Shown in pieces: positions 7,385-16,273 of a stretch of DNA of 64,000 bases. The DNA is from Marivita sp046592965 (GTDB taxonomy: Bacteria > Pseudomonadota > Alphaproteobacteria > Rhodobacterales > Rhodobacteraceae): NCBI RefSeq assembly GCF_046592965.1, contig NZ_JBISBV010000001.1:186001-250000 (forward strand), given 5' to 3'. A program made the position numbers and the translations under genes. Position 1 is the first letter of the stretch; every line of letters starts with the position of its first letter. The notes beneath the pieces are model-generated. The model was not told the origin of the DNA and ran no database searches. It saw nothing but the letters and a program-made list of their open reading frames with translations.

Positions 7385-9802
7385 ATGGCAGAACCCGCAC
7401 AGATCCCGGAAGAATACGGCGCAGATTCCATCAAAGTTCTCAAAGGCTTGGAAGCTGTCCGTAAACGTCCGGGCATGTATATCGGCGATACCGACGACGG
7501 CTCCGGCTTGCACCACATGGTGTATGAGGTCGTGGATAACGGTATTGACGAGGCGCTGGCCGGTCATGCCGATTTCGTGCGCGTCAAGATCCACGCCGAC
7601 AACAGTGTGTCCGTGCGCGACAACGGGCGCGGAATTCCTGTCGATATTCACGAAGAAGAAGGTGTTTCCGCAGCCGAGGTCATCATGACCCAGTTGCACG
7701 CCGGCGGCAAATTCGACCAGAACTCCTACAAGGTCTCTGGCGGCCTGCACGGCGTCGGGGTTTCGGTGGTGAATGCGCTGTCCGACTGGCTCGAATTGCG
7801 GGTCTGGCGCAACGGCCGCGAACACATCGCGCGTTTCGAACGCGGCGACACCGTGAAGCATCTGGAAGTCGTCGGCGATGCCGATGGCGAAAAGGGCACC
7901 GAAGTCCGCTTTCTCGCATCGCTCACGACCTTTTCAAATCTCGACTACGACTTTCACACGCTGGAAAAACGTCTGCGTGAACTGGCCTTTCTGAATTCCG
8001 GGGTCCGCATCATCCTCGAGGATGAGCGCCCTGCCGAGCCTCTTAAAAGCGAACTGTTTTACGAAGGTGGCGTGCGGGAGTTTGTCAAATATATCGACCG
8101 CTCCAAATCGCCGGTCATGTCGGAACCGATTTTCATGGTCGGAGAGAAAGACGGCATCGGGGTCGAGGTCGCGATGTGGTGGAATGACAGCTACCATGAA
8201 ACCGTCCTGCCCTTTACCAACAACATCCCGCAACGCGACGGCGGCACGCATATGGCGGGCTTTCGCGGTGCGCTGACCCGCACGATCAACAGCTACGCGC
8301 AATCCTCTGGAATCGCCAAGCGCGAGAAAGTCAACTTTACCGGCGACGATGCCCGGGAAGGCCTGACATGCGTGTTGTCCGTCAAAGTTCCTGATCCGAA
8401 ATTCTCGAGCCAGACGAAGGACAAGTTGGTCAGCTCCGAAGTCCGGCCCGCAGTTGAAAGCCTGGTCAACGAAAAGCTTTCGGAGTGGTTTGAGGAAAAT
8501 CCCAACGAAGCGAAACTGATCGTCGGCAAGATTGTCGAAGCCGCACTGGCCCGCGAAGCGGCGCGCAAGGCACGCGAACTGACCCGTCGCAAAACCGCAA
8601 TGGACGTGAATTTCCTTGCTGGCAAGCTCAAGGATTGCTCAGAGAAAGACCCGGCGCAAACCGAACTTTTCCTCGTCGAGGGCGATAGCGCAGGAGGCTC
8701 TGCGCAAACCGGCCGAGACCGCCGCACGCAAGCGATCCTGCCGCTCAAGGGAAAGATCCTGAACGTCGAACGCGCGCGTTTTGATCGGATGCTGGGCAGC
8801 CAGGAGATCGGCAACCTCGTCATGGCGCTTGGCACCGGGATCGGGCGCGATGAATTCAACATCGACAAACTGCGCTACCACAAGATCGTCATCATGACAG
8901 ACGCCGACGTCGATGGTGCGCATATCCGCACGCTGCTGCTGACCTTCTTTTATCGCCAGATGCCGCAACTCATCGACGGCGGTTATCTCTACATCGCGCA
9001 ACCGCCGCTCTACAAAGTGATGCGCGGCAAATCCGAGGTTTACCTCAAGGACGAAGCCGCGATGGAAGAATATCTGATCCAGCAGGGCACCGACGGCGCG
9101 CAGCTGGTTCAAGGCAACGGCGAAACAATTCTGGGGCAGGATTTGGTACGGGTCGTCGAAGAGGCCCGTATGCTCAAGCGCGTGCTTGATGCGTTCCCGA
9201 CCCATTATCCGCGCCACATCCTCGAACAGGCCGCCATTGCGGGCGCTTTCGTTCCCGGCGCTGTCGATTCCGATCTGCAAGGCGTGGCCGACATCGTCGC
9301 CAAACGGTTGGATCTTATCGCCCTGGAATACGAGCGCGGCTGGCAGGGCCGGATCACACAGGATCGCGGCATCCGTCTGGCCCGTATCCTGCGCGGCGTT
9401 GAAGAAGTCCGCACACTCGACGGGCCCATGATGCGCTCGGGCGAGGCGCGCAAGACCGGCAGTTTCACCGAGAGCCTGCAAGCCGTGTACGACAAGCCTG
9501 CCACATTGGTGCGCAAAGATCGGCGACAAACCATTCACGGTCCGCTTGATCTGCTCAATGCCATCCTTGAGGAAGGCGAAAAAGGTCTGACGCTTCAGCG
9601 CTACAAGGGCTTGGGCGAAATGAACCCAAGCCAGCTTTGGGAAACCACGCTCGATCCCGACGCCCGGACCCTGTTGCAGGTCAAGGTCGATGACATGACC
9701 GAGGCGGATGACCTGTTTACCAAGCTGATGGGCGACGTTGTGGAACCACGCCGCGAATTCATTCAACAAAACGCGCTCAGCGTGGAAAACCTCGACTTCT
9801 AA
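7385..9802 (+). CDS. gyrB: DNA gyrase subunit B
   Basis: GyrB is the ATPase subunit of DNA gyrase, which introduces negative supercoils. The 805-residue product has the GHKL ATPase N-terminus (RKRPGMYIGDT; DNGRGIPVD; GGLHGVGVSVVNALS), the TOPRIM domain with EGDSAGGSA and the metal-binding DADVDGAHI, and the C-terminal QRYKGLGEMNP motif. An in-frame upstream TTG adds 23 residues, but MAEPAQ is preceded by a purine-rich AAGGCG and fits the family. A nine-base A-tract lies just before the start. Confidence 0.97.
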   Translation: MAEPAQIPEEYGADSIKVLKGLEAVRKRPGMYIGDTDDGSGLHHMVYEVVDNGIDEALAGHADFVRVKIHADNSVSVRDNGRGIPVDIHEEEGVSAAEVIMTQLHAGGKFDQNSYKVSGGLHGVGVSVVNALSDWLELRVWRNGREHIARFERGDTVKHLEVVGDADGEKGTEVRFLASLTTFSNLDYDFHTLEKRLRELAFLNSGVRIILEDERPAEPLKSELFYEGGVREFVKYIDRSKSPVMSEPIFMVGEKDGIGVEVAMWWNDSYHETVLPFTNNIPQRDGGTHMAGFRGALTRTINSYAQSSGIAKREKVNFTGDDAREGLTCVLSVKVPDPKFSSQTKDKLVSSEVRPAVESLVNEKLSEWFEENPNEAKLIVGKIVEAALAREAARKARELTRRKTAMDVNFLAGKLKDCSEKDPAQTELFLVEGDSAGGSAQTGRDRRTQAILPLKGKILNVERARFDRMLGSQEIGNLVMALGTGIGRDEFNIDKLRYHKIVIMTDADVDGAHIRTLLLTFFYRQMPQLIDGGYLYIAQPPLYKVMRGKSEVYLKDEAAMEEYLIQQGTDGAQLVQGNGETILGQDLVRVVEEARMLKRVLDAFPTHYPRHILEQAAIAGAFVPGAVDSDLQGVADIVAKRLDLIALEYERGWQGRITQDRGIRLARILRGVEEVRTLDGPMMRSGEARKTGSFTESLQAVYDKPATLVRKDRRQTIHGPLDLLNAILEEGEKGLTLQRYKGLGEMNPSQLWETTLDPDARTLLQVKVDDMTEADDLFTKLMGDVVEPRREFIQQNALSVENLDF

Positions 9803-9843
9803 GCGGTTGTAGGTGAGCGCGTATTTTTTCGCTTTGTTGGTTG

Positions 9844-9859
9844 ATGCGATTTTTCGCAT
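9844..9859. terminator. Small palindrome after gyrB
   Basis: ATGCGA-TTTT-TCGCAT is a perfect 6-bp stem with a T4 loop, 41 bp beyond the gyrB stop. AT-rich sequence follows but no clean T-run, so it is only a weak candidate for the gyrB transcript end. The rest of the 472-bp gap to the anti-sigma gene shows no other recognisable feature except the frameshifted frame listed next. Confidence 0.3.
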
Positions 9860-10100
9860 TTAACATATATTCAGGGGTCTAATCTTTCCCGCACCGCAGC
9901 AGATGTGCAGAGCCTGACAGAAAGGGCAATCGCGCTGCATTCACGGCACCACTTTCTGCTCAAGCAAAACGCTGTTTTTCCACAGAGCCGGCGGAAAATG
10001 GTCATTCCCTGCACCGAGTCTCTCATGCACTTGCAGCACCAGCGTGTTCATGCCTCTCCGCATATCGGTTGTGCCACCCGCACGCCCGCCGGAAACGCGA

Positions 10101-10246
10101 TCATTGCCCATCCACCAGTGCCGAGATCCGCGCAAGCGCTTCGGGCTTCATGCCCACTGGCACGGAGCCCCGGCGCCAGTAAAGAAGTGGATGGTTTTAT
10201 AACCCATCAGAGTGCTATAATCTTCGCGCCGCATTAGGCCCGCCAT
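10101..10246 (-). pseudogene. Frameshifted small reading frame, unidentified
   Basis: An ATG opens a frame reading MAGLMRREDYSTLMGYKTIH and on to FFTGAGAP, which then leaves frame. Reading from about position 10164 in the neighbouring frame continues naturally as VPVGMKPEALARISALVDGQ and stops at TGA. One extra G in the CCGTGCC tract would restore a single open frame of about 48 codons. It lies just downstream of the anti-sigma gene on the same strand. I do not recognise the protein. It could be a decayed gene, a C-terminal remnant, or a sequencing indel in an intact small gene. Confidence 0.4.
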
Positions 10247-10274
10247 CTGTTCCAACCATAGGCAACCTCAAGGT

Positions 10275-10979
10275 CTAAAGGCGTGGCTGCGTGAAGCCCT
10301 TGCCAAGAATCTCGCCTGTCGGCAAACCAGTTGGCGATCCGCCCTCCTGCTCGATTGTGATTTCGTAGAGCTGATCAACCGTCGGCGGGGGAAGTTCGGG
10401 AGAGCGCAGGACCAGAGACTCAACCTGCTCGATCAAACCGACGGAAACTGGCGGACCGTCGGGATCCGGCTTTGTCCAAACCTGCATGATCCGCCCATTC
10501 GGGATATCCACCGCCGACAAGATTGTAACCTGCGTGACGTTTCGCTCATTAGTTCCGATCAGCGCAAAAGGATTGCCGTCGTCGTTAACCAGAACTGCCA
10601 CGACCTGCGGGTCCGGTTCGGTGACAACCATCCAACCGAGGACCGCCGAAAACACCAAAGACGCGGCCAAGGCATATGCCAGCCACGGCCGCTTGCGCTC
10701 AGCTCGCGCTGCCGAGGGTCGACCGCGCGCAATCCCGCGGCCTTCTACCGGCGGCAAAACCGGGCTGTCGTCGATCCCGCTCGATATGTTGCGCCAAAGG
10801 TCATCGGACGGTGCCAGAGGGTCTGCCGTATCATCGAGTGGCAGAAATCGGTCACGGCTGCGCCCGACCTCCTGCAAGAATTCCGGATCATTCTGTAAAT
10901 CGTCCTCGACAGACCCAGTGTCATGGCCCCAAATGCCCAATACATGGTCGTCGGCACGCTCTTGCTTGTCACCGATCAT
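10275..10979 (-). CDS. Anti-sigma factor, RskA-like (membrane-anchored)
   Basis: A 234-residue protein with an acidic cytoplasmic N-terminal region, one transmembrane helix at about residues 99-118 (YALAASLVFSAVLGWMVV) and a periplasmic domain typical of the anti-sigma-K (RskA) C-terminal family (IPNGRIMQVW; LPTGEILGKG). The ATG overlaps the sigma stop as ATGA and has GGGAG 8 nt upstream, so it is preferred to a GTG three codons earlier. It probably holds the adjacent ECF sigma factor inactive at the membrane. No zinc-binding HxxxCxxC anti-sigma motif is present. Confidence 0.8.
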   Translation of the reverse strand: MIGDKQERADDHVLGIWGHDTGSVEDDLQNDPEFLQEVGRSRDRFLPLDDTADPLAPSDDLWRNISSGIDDSPVLPPVEGRGIARGRPSAARAERKRPWLAYALAASLVFSAVLGWMVVTEPDPQVVAVLVNDDGNPFALIGTNERNVTQVTILSAVDIPNGRIMQVWTKPDPDGPPVSVGLIEQVESLVLRSPELPPPTVDQLYEITIEQEGGSPTGLPTGEILGKGFTQPRL

Positions 10980-11509
10980 GAGAGGCACTCCCGGAGTTTG
11001 CGAAGTCCGCGCGTGATCCAGGATTTCGTCGTGCCAAGAGGTGCATCGATTTTTCCAGCGATCTCGCCATGTGTGTACCCGAAAATATAGGCCATCAAAA
11101 TGCAGTTCCGGGTGACCGCATTCAGCTGTCCAAGGCAGGTGCGCAACGCGCTGGTTTCCTCAAGCCGGTTATAACTCTGATCCAATAGCTTGGTGCGTTC
11201 GGCATGCGCATCAAGGTCTGCAGGTTCGCTCAGGATTTCCCGGCTGTGATCGCGCAGCATATTCAGTGCACGATGCCGTACAATCGTATACAGCCAGCCC
11301 CGGCCCGACCCGTGATCCGGATCAAATTGCGACGCCTTCGTCCAAACCTGAAGAAACGCTTCCTGCACTGCTTCTTCTGCCAGATCACGCCGCCTGAGAA
11401 TGCGCATCGCGACACCGATCATTTGTGGCGCTTCTGCGTCGAAAAGCGCCTTCAGACCGGCGCGTTCGCCGCGTGCGCAATCCTGTATCGCCTGTGCGTG
11501 ATCAATCAC
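10976..11509 (-). CDS. RNA polymerase ECF sigma factor (SigK-like)
   Basis: A 177-residue ECF sigma factor. Region 2 includes DLAEEAVQEAFLQVW and the promoter-melting GWLYTIVRHRALNMLR. Region 4 is the helix-turn-helix YTHGEIAGKIDAPLGTTKSW. It starts at GTG, with GGAG about 9 nt upstream. Its stop overlaps the anti-sigma start, so the pair is translationally coupled. Partnering with an RskA-type regulator suggests a SigK-like group responding to an envelope or oxidative cue; the regulon cannot be read here. No clear autoregulatory promoter was identified upstream. Confidence 0.9.
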   Translation of the reverse strand: MIDHAQAIQDCARGERAGLKALFDAEAPQMIGVAMRILRRRDLAEEAVQEAFLQVWTKASQFDPDHGSGRGWLYTIVRHRALNMLRDHSREILSEPADLDAHAERTKLLDQSYNRLEETSALRTCLGQLNAVTRNCILMAYIFGYTHGEIAGKIDAPLGTTKSWITRGLRKLRECLS

Positions 11510-11637
11510 TTAACTGAGGCTCCGTCCCGCTCCGCTAGAGAACAGACGTTAGGGTCGTTTGGATAAAGCCTCAACATGCGATTTTGGTCTCTGGATGCAG
11601 GACGCGCGTCTGGCGCGTCCTGCGGTTGCGTGGAGCA

Positions 11638-14600
11638 TCAGACGACAAAGAAGCCATCATCGGTGACCGGCGCGTGATCCGCGATGTTCTCAGCACTATC
11701 GGTGAAATCGAGGATCACATCTGAACGATCCACCGCACCGCTTTCGAGCGCATTGGACCAGAAATCAATGCCGGGTTGGTCGGCCTCCCGGTCAAGGATG
11801 TTCACGTACAGTAGCTCGAGGAAGCCAGACGTGTCCGTTCCGCCATAGGTCTCGGCGTATTCGCCTCCGGAAATGAAGGTCTCGACGATGAAATCAAGAT
11901 CGTCATTGGACTCAGCGACGCCGCTCCAGAAGCGCAAACCAGCTTCATCCGGGGAGCGTTCGAACAGATCGTAAAGCCGATAGACCGTCGCGGCATTCTC
12001 GCCCTCAAGATCATAGATAAACGCACCATCCTGGAGCGAGATGCGTTCCACATCCACCAGAGTATCGACCCCTGTTGCGGAGGTAACGGTGATAGAGCCG
12101 TCGTCCATCAAATCCTGCATGATGTCAGTGCCTGCGAGTTGATATTCGACAACATCGGTTCCGCTTCCGCCATCAATCATGTCGCCGCCGCCTTGCCCAA
12201 GGAATTTGTCGTTTCCGTCAAGGCCATTGAGCGCTTCTGCGGCCATCGTCCCGATGATCAGATCAGCATCATCGCCGCCATTGGTGACGGCTCCGCTGGC
12301 CGTCAGGACATCAACGGACATCAACCGGCCCTCCTGATCGACGGCGACAGCTTTCGTGCCTTCTGAAACATTCACGCCAAGCCCGGCAAAGGTGTAGTCG
12401 TGCATGTCATTGCCGAGCGCCACTGCGTCGTCACCGGTTGCGGTGACGTTCGATCCCACGGCAATGCTACGCGCGCCTTCGGCAGTGGCCGCTTCACCAA
12501 CCGCAAGACTGCGATCACCGCTTGCATCCGCAAGGTGACCGAAGGCATGCGCACGCTCACCGTTGGCCGACGCCTGCCAGCCAAAAGCCGTGGCAGCCGT
12601 TCCCTGCGCGCTGCTTTCCCCGCCGACAGCGGTCGTCGAGGTGCCTGCGGCATCAGCCATATCGCCAATAGCGAGCGAGTCGACGCCTGCTGCATTTGCG
12701 CCATTGCCTATGGCCGTGGCGTTGTCAGTTCCGGCCATGGCGGCTTCACCGACAGCAAGCGTAAAATCACCAAGCGCGGTGGCAACGTGACCCAAAGCGT
12801 GGGCCCGTTCGCCTTCGGCAAGGGATCGCCAGCCAAACGCGGTCGCTGCGGTTCCGTTTGCCGTGCTTTCGCCGCCAACGGCTGTGGTGGATGTGCCGTT
12901 TGCAAGAGCCTGATCACCAACTGCGATGGCATCGCGTCCAATTGCACTTGCGCCGTTCCCGAGCGTAATTGTGCCAGTCGTGTCGGTGGTTTCGCCATCG
13001 CCGAGTGACGCGTTTTGTGCGCGCGTTGCTATTGGCTGCATGACAGAGGCGGACCCGGACGCAGATCCCATAGAGGACGCCATCCCGTCACCGAAAGACG
13101 CAATCGCGAGTGTGCCGTCTGTGTCGGCGCCGACAAGCTGCCACCCAGAAACACCCACATCGGTGCCCAGCCCCGCAAATGTGTAGGCATGTTCGGAAAG
13201 ACCCAGCGCAAATTCGTTCGCCTCATCGGCGATGACATTAGAGCCAATCGCCACTGCATTGGTGCCGGTGGCACTGGCAGCCTCACCGACAGCGAGGGTC
13301 AAATCTCCATCCGCTTCGGCAATATGACCCAGCGCATGGGCGCGTTCACCTGTCGCGGACGCTTTCCATCCAAAGGCCGTTGCGGCTGTCCCGTTTACAG
13401 AGATCTCGCCGCCGACGCCGGTGGTGGATGTGCCGTTTACCGTAGCTGTATCGCCGATCGAAAGCGCATCGACGCCCATGGCATTTGCGGCGTTGCCAAT
13501 TGCGGTGGTGTTGTCGCCCATCGCATTGGCCGCTTCACCGATGGCAAGGCTGAAGTCACCCTCCGCTGAGGCAATGTGGCCCAGAGCATGCGCACGCTCT
13601 CCTTCCGCAGACGCCCGCCAGCCGAACGCCGTCGCGGCTGTTCCGTTTACGCTCACTTCGCCGCCAACTGCGGTGGTTGACGGTCCACCCGTAGCCGATG
13701 CGGCATCACCGATGGACAGAGCATCCCGGCCTTCTGCTATGGCAAGATTTCCAACCGAGATCGCACCGACACCATTCGCCGTAGAGACCCCTTCTGATAT
13801 TGGGGCGCTCATCTCGTCTTGCGGCCGCGGATCTGTCGGCGTGTTCGCTGTCGGAAGTGCAACCGTCGGCGCGGTTGTCATCGGAGCCGCTTCCGCGTCG
13901 ATCCCAAACCCGGCAATCCCATGAAGGCTGAGCCGCCCGTCGGCATCAACCATCAGGACACCGCCTTCGCCCGAAAGGCCAGCAAGGGTATATGTGGCAT
14001 CCCCGCTCCCAATCGCGATTTCAAATGCGTCGGCGCTGACTTGGTTGCCAATTGCGATCGCGTAGTCGCCGGACGCACTGGCTGCTTCACCCATCGCAAG
14101 GGTAAAGTCCCCGTCAGAATCGGCGAGATGCCCGAAGGCGTGTGCGCGCTCCCCTTCGGCGGATGCACGCCAGCCGAAAGCCGTTGCAGCGGTCCCGTTC
14201 GCCATGCTCTCACCGCCAACTGCTGTGGTCGACGGTCCGCCAGTTGCCGTGGCGCTGTCACCAATAGCAATCGCATCGCGTCCATCGGCCGAAGCCGCGT
14301 TGCCAATGGCGGTCGCATTGTCACTGCCGGCAGACGCCGCTTCACCGATTGCGAGGCTGAAATCGCCATCCGCATCCGCGAGGTGGCCAAAGGAATGAGC
14401 CCGCTCGCCTTCTGCCGAAGCCTGCCAGCCAAAAGCTGTTGCCGCAACACCAAGAGCCGCCGACTCGCCGCCGACGGCCGTGGTCGACGCGCCAGTTGCG
14501 TTCGCCTCGTCCCCAAAAGCAACAGCATCCTCGCCAAAGGCACTTGCATCGTCCCCAAATGCGATGCCGCCCACGGGATCGGCCACGGCACCATCACCAT

Positions 14601-15264
14601 CTACCAGCCGGTCTCCACCACCAAGCAAGGCAAGCTTGGCCAGTGCGCCATCGAGGCTTGACCCTTCGATCGATCCTGCCGCAACAGGAAGCGTGGCCTT
14701 GAAGCCGCCGGTCCCGTCAACTGCGCCACCCGTACCAGCGCCAACGCCTTCCGGAACTTCCGCACCGTGGATTACGATCTCGCGCAATGGCAATGGCATC
14801 AGGTCTTCGGCAGTGAATTCGGTACCGGTTACCGTCGAAAAGAAATTGTCGTCATCGGTCAAGTCATAGCTGTTGAGCGTCAGCATCTCGCCCGCGCTGT
14901 TTGCGACCGGATCGTTGTGGATGCCATCGCCCAAATTCTCAAGTGACAACAAGATATCACCGTAGGCGGGAATCCCTTCCAGCACCTCGATATAGCCGTC
15001 GCGATCGGCGTCATCAAAGATGGTTGGCGCGGTAGAATCGATTGGGTTGCCCGCATCGTCAAATCGGCCATGAATATGCTGAATGTGCAGTTGATCGGGC
15101 GTCAATCCTCGCGCAACCGTCGCAACCGTCAAGGTCTTTCCTTCGATCGCAACGAACGCTGTGGCCTCCACGCCAGAGCTGTTCAGTGCGGTCAAATCGG
15201 CCACATAGACGAAATCTGCAGAGTTCAGCACATTTTCGAGTTCGTTGAAGTACGTATTGGACAT
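11638..15264 (-). CDS. Giant secreted-type repeat protein: CHRD + YadA-head repeats + glycine-rich repeat + DUF4214-like tail
   Basis: The product has 1208 residues. Residues ~15-150 resemble a CHRD domain (LHIQHIHGRF). Residues ~235-965 are YadA-head-type repeats (TTAVGGES, AIAIGD, ATAFGW), organised as three ~265-residue super-repeats, each with two 84/85-residue modules and a YT[FL]AGL cap. Residues ~995-1040 look like an RTX-type calcium-binding segment (LNGLDGNDKF, GGGDMIDGGSGTD). Residues ~1090-1195 match the DUF4214 pattern (YRLYDLFERSPDEAGLRFW; LLYVNILDREADQPGIDFWS). There is no N-terminal signal peptide and no YadA beta-barrel anchor, so export by a type I system via the C-terminus is inferred. 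GGAG lies 7 nt before the ATG. An adhesin or surface-layer role is plausible but unproven. Confidence 0.75.
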   Translation of the reverse strand: MSNTYFNELENVLNSADFVYVADLTALNSSGVEATAFVAIEGKTLTVATVARGLTPDQLHIQHIHGRFDDAGNPIDSTAPTIFDDADRDGYIEVLEGIPAYGDILLSLENLGDGIHNDPVANSAGEMLTLNSYDLTDDDNFFSTVTGTEFTAEDLMPLPLREIVIHGAEVPEGVGAGTGGAVDGTGGFKATLPVAAGSIEGSSLDGALAKLALLGGGDRLVDGDGAVADPVGGIAFGDDASAFGEDAVAFGDEANATGASTTAVGGESAALGVAATAFGWQASAEGERAHSFGHLADADGDFSLAIGEAASAGSDNATAIGNAASADGRDAIAIGDSATATGGPSTTAVGGESMANGTAATAFGWRASAEGERAHAFGHLADSDGDFTLAMGEAASASGDYAIAIGNQVSADAFEIAIGSGDATYTLAGLSGEGGVLMVDADGRLSLHGIAGFGIDAEAAPMTTAPTVALPTANTPTDPRPQDEMSAPISEGVSTANGVGAISVGNLAIAEGRDALSIGDAASATGGPSTTAVGGEVSVNGTAATAFGWRASAEGERAHALGHIASAEGDFSLAIGEAANAMGDNTTAIGNAANAMGVDALSIGDTATVNGTSTTGVGGEISVNGTAATAFGWKASATGERAHALGHIAEADGDLTLAVGEAASATGTNAVAIGSNVIADEANEFALGLSEHAYTFAGLGTDVGVSGWQLVGADTDGTLAIASFGDGMASSMGSASGSASVMQPIATRAQNASLGDGETTDTTGTITLGNGASAIGRDAIAVGDQALANGTSTTAVGGESTANGTAATAFGWRSLAEGERAHALGHVATALGDFTLAVGEAAMAGTDNATAIGNGANAAGVDSLAIGDMADAAGTSTTAVGGESSAQGTAATAFGWQASANGERAHAFGHLADASGDRSLAVGEAATAEGARSIAVGSNVTATGDDAVALGNDMHDYTFAGLGVNVSEGTKAVAVDQEGRLMSVDVLTASGAVTNGGDDADLIIGTMAAEALNGLDGNDKFLGQGGGDMIDGGSGTDVVEYQLAGTDIMQDLMDDGSITVTSATGVDTLVDVERISLQDGAFIYDLEGENAATVYRLYDLFERSPDEAGLRFWSGVAESNDDLDFIVETFISGGEYAETYGGTDTSGFLELLYVNILDREADQPGIDFWSNALESGAVDRSDVILDFTDSAENIADHAPVTDDGFFVV
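12376..14517 (-). repeat. Three tandem ~800-bp coding super-repeats inside the repeat protein
   Basis: The motif [VT]AATAFGW recurs at residues 273, 358, 542, 626, 804 and 889 of the encoded protein, giving spacings of 85, 184, 84, 178 and 85. This is a two-level repeat: pairs of ~255-bp modules inside three units of ~265 codons. The units cover roughly 13975-14517, 13165-13722 and 12376-12933, separated by low-complexity linkers rich in Ala, Pro, Thr, Ser and Gly. Linkers differ while modules are conserved, as expected from duplication of a pair followed by drift. Confidence 0.8.
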
Positions 15265-15519
15265 GAAAGTCTCCCATTTGGAGCGACAGAATTATTTCTG
15301 ATTTCAGGCGGCTTTCAGGGTCGCAAACTGCGCAGCGCCAGGCCGAGACGTTTTGCGCCCGACACTGTAAAGACACGCGGGCCAAAGGTTTGGATGCAGA
15401 AGGCGGAAAATAAAGTTCTCGCGCCTTGGAGAGTCAGCTGTGGCGATTATACCGCGACACTCATACTACGCAGCCGATGATGACGAGTTGAAGAACTCAA
15501 CGAAATCAACGATCGCGCT

Positions 15520-16210
15520 CTAGCGGAGTTCGTCGTCCAGTTCGAAGCACTTTTGCTAAACCTTGCGAATGTCTTCCACCGGCATCGGAATGCGGTCAGA
15601 CACACCAGCTGTCCAATTTATAGTAGACCTTGGCAGACGGATGGGTCAGCGACAGACCCTCTTCACTGGATGCGAAGTTGAACACGGAACGGACCGAACC
15701 AAACACACGGGTGATGCTGGTTCCTGCCAACCCCCGCTTGATCAAATCATCACGGAATCTATTGGCATCGGACTTGGTGTACTCGTTCAGAGGCTTGTCA
15801 CCACAAACATCGATCACGTAACCACAGGATCGTTCAGCTGTCCGCTTGAAGCCTTCAAATCTGTTTCTCGCCTCGAGGGTCAAGTAGGTCAACGCACCCT
15901 CTGAGAACGTCGGGATGCTCGAGTTGACCGGATCGGCAATCGGAATCGACGGAGACTGAGCCAGTCCATGCTTCAGAAGATACTTTCTAGGTAGATCGGC
16001 ATCCTTCGATCTTAGATGGAACCAGAATTCGTCCAACTTGCATGCTGCGTGAGTGGCGCTGGCAGTGGCAACCGACTTTGATCGCGTCCTGAGAGAGTAC
16101 GAGATTCCTCCAGACGAGTAGTGTCGTCTTAAATCACCGGGAGCTCTTCTGATGAAGTAGAACGTCCCGTCCTTTCGGAAGGTGAAGGGGGCTGTCATGT
16201 TCTCCGACAT
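15520..16210 (-). pseudogene. Tyrosine-recombinase (phage integrase) remnant, frameshifted and truncated
   Basis: The first 190-odd codons encode an integrase N-terminus: a DUF6538-like segment (FTFRKDGTFYFIRRAPGDLR) and a SAM-like core-binding domain (DANRFRDDLIKRGLAGTSI; FNFASSEEGLSLTHPSAK). The frame ends at TGA at 15596. In the adjacent frame the homologous text continues (AGVSDRIPMPVEDIRKV, then a TAG, then QKCFELDDELR, then another TAG at 15520). The whole catalytic domain with its R-H-R-Y residues is missing. It starts 63 bp from the 3' end of tRNA-Thr and points away from it, the classic layout of an element integrated in a tRNA gene. The 255 bp between it and the repeat-protein gene contain nothing I recognise. 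Confidence 0.82.
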
Positions 16211-16273
16211 GTTTTACGCCTTGGCTTGCTTCGGGAAACGGCCAGTGCAAATCAATAGGTTGTACGGAGTTTG

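Noticed and set aside
8639..9859. 406-codon open frame on the minus strand
   Set aside because: Antisense to gyrB, no recognisable domain, composition of a shadow frame.
9941..10135. 64-codon minus-strand frame between gyrB and the anti-sigma gene
   Set aside because: It overlaps the end of the frameshifted small frame in another phase and shows no signal peptide, motif or ribosome-binding site.
12400..14661. CRISPR-like or non-coding tandem repeat reading of the repetitive DNA
   Set aside because: The periodicity is an exact multiple of three and fits coding repeats in one long frame; no short direct repeat/spacer pattern exists.
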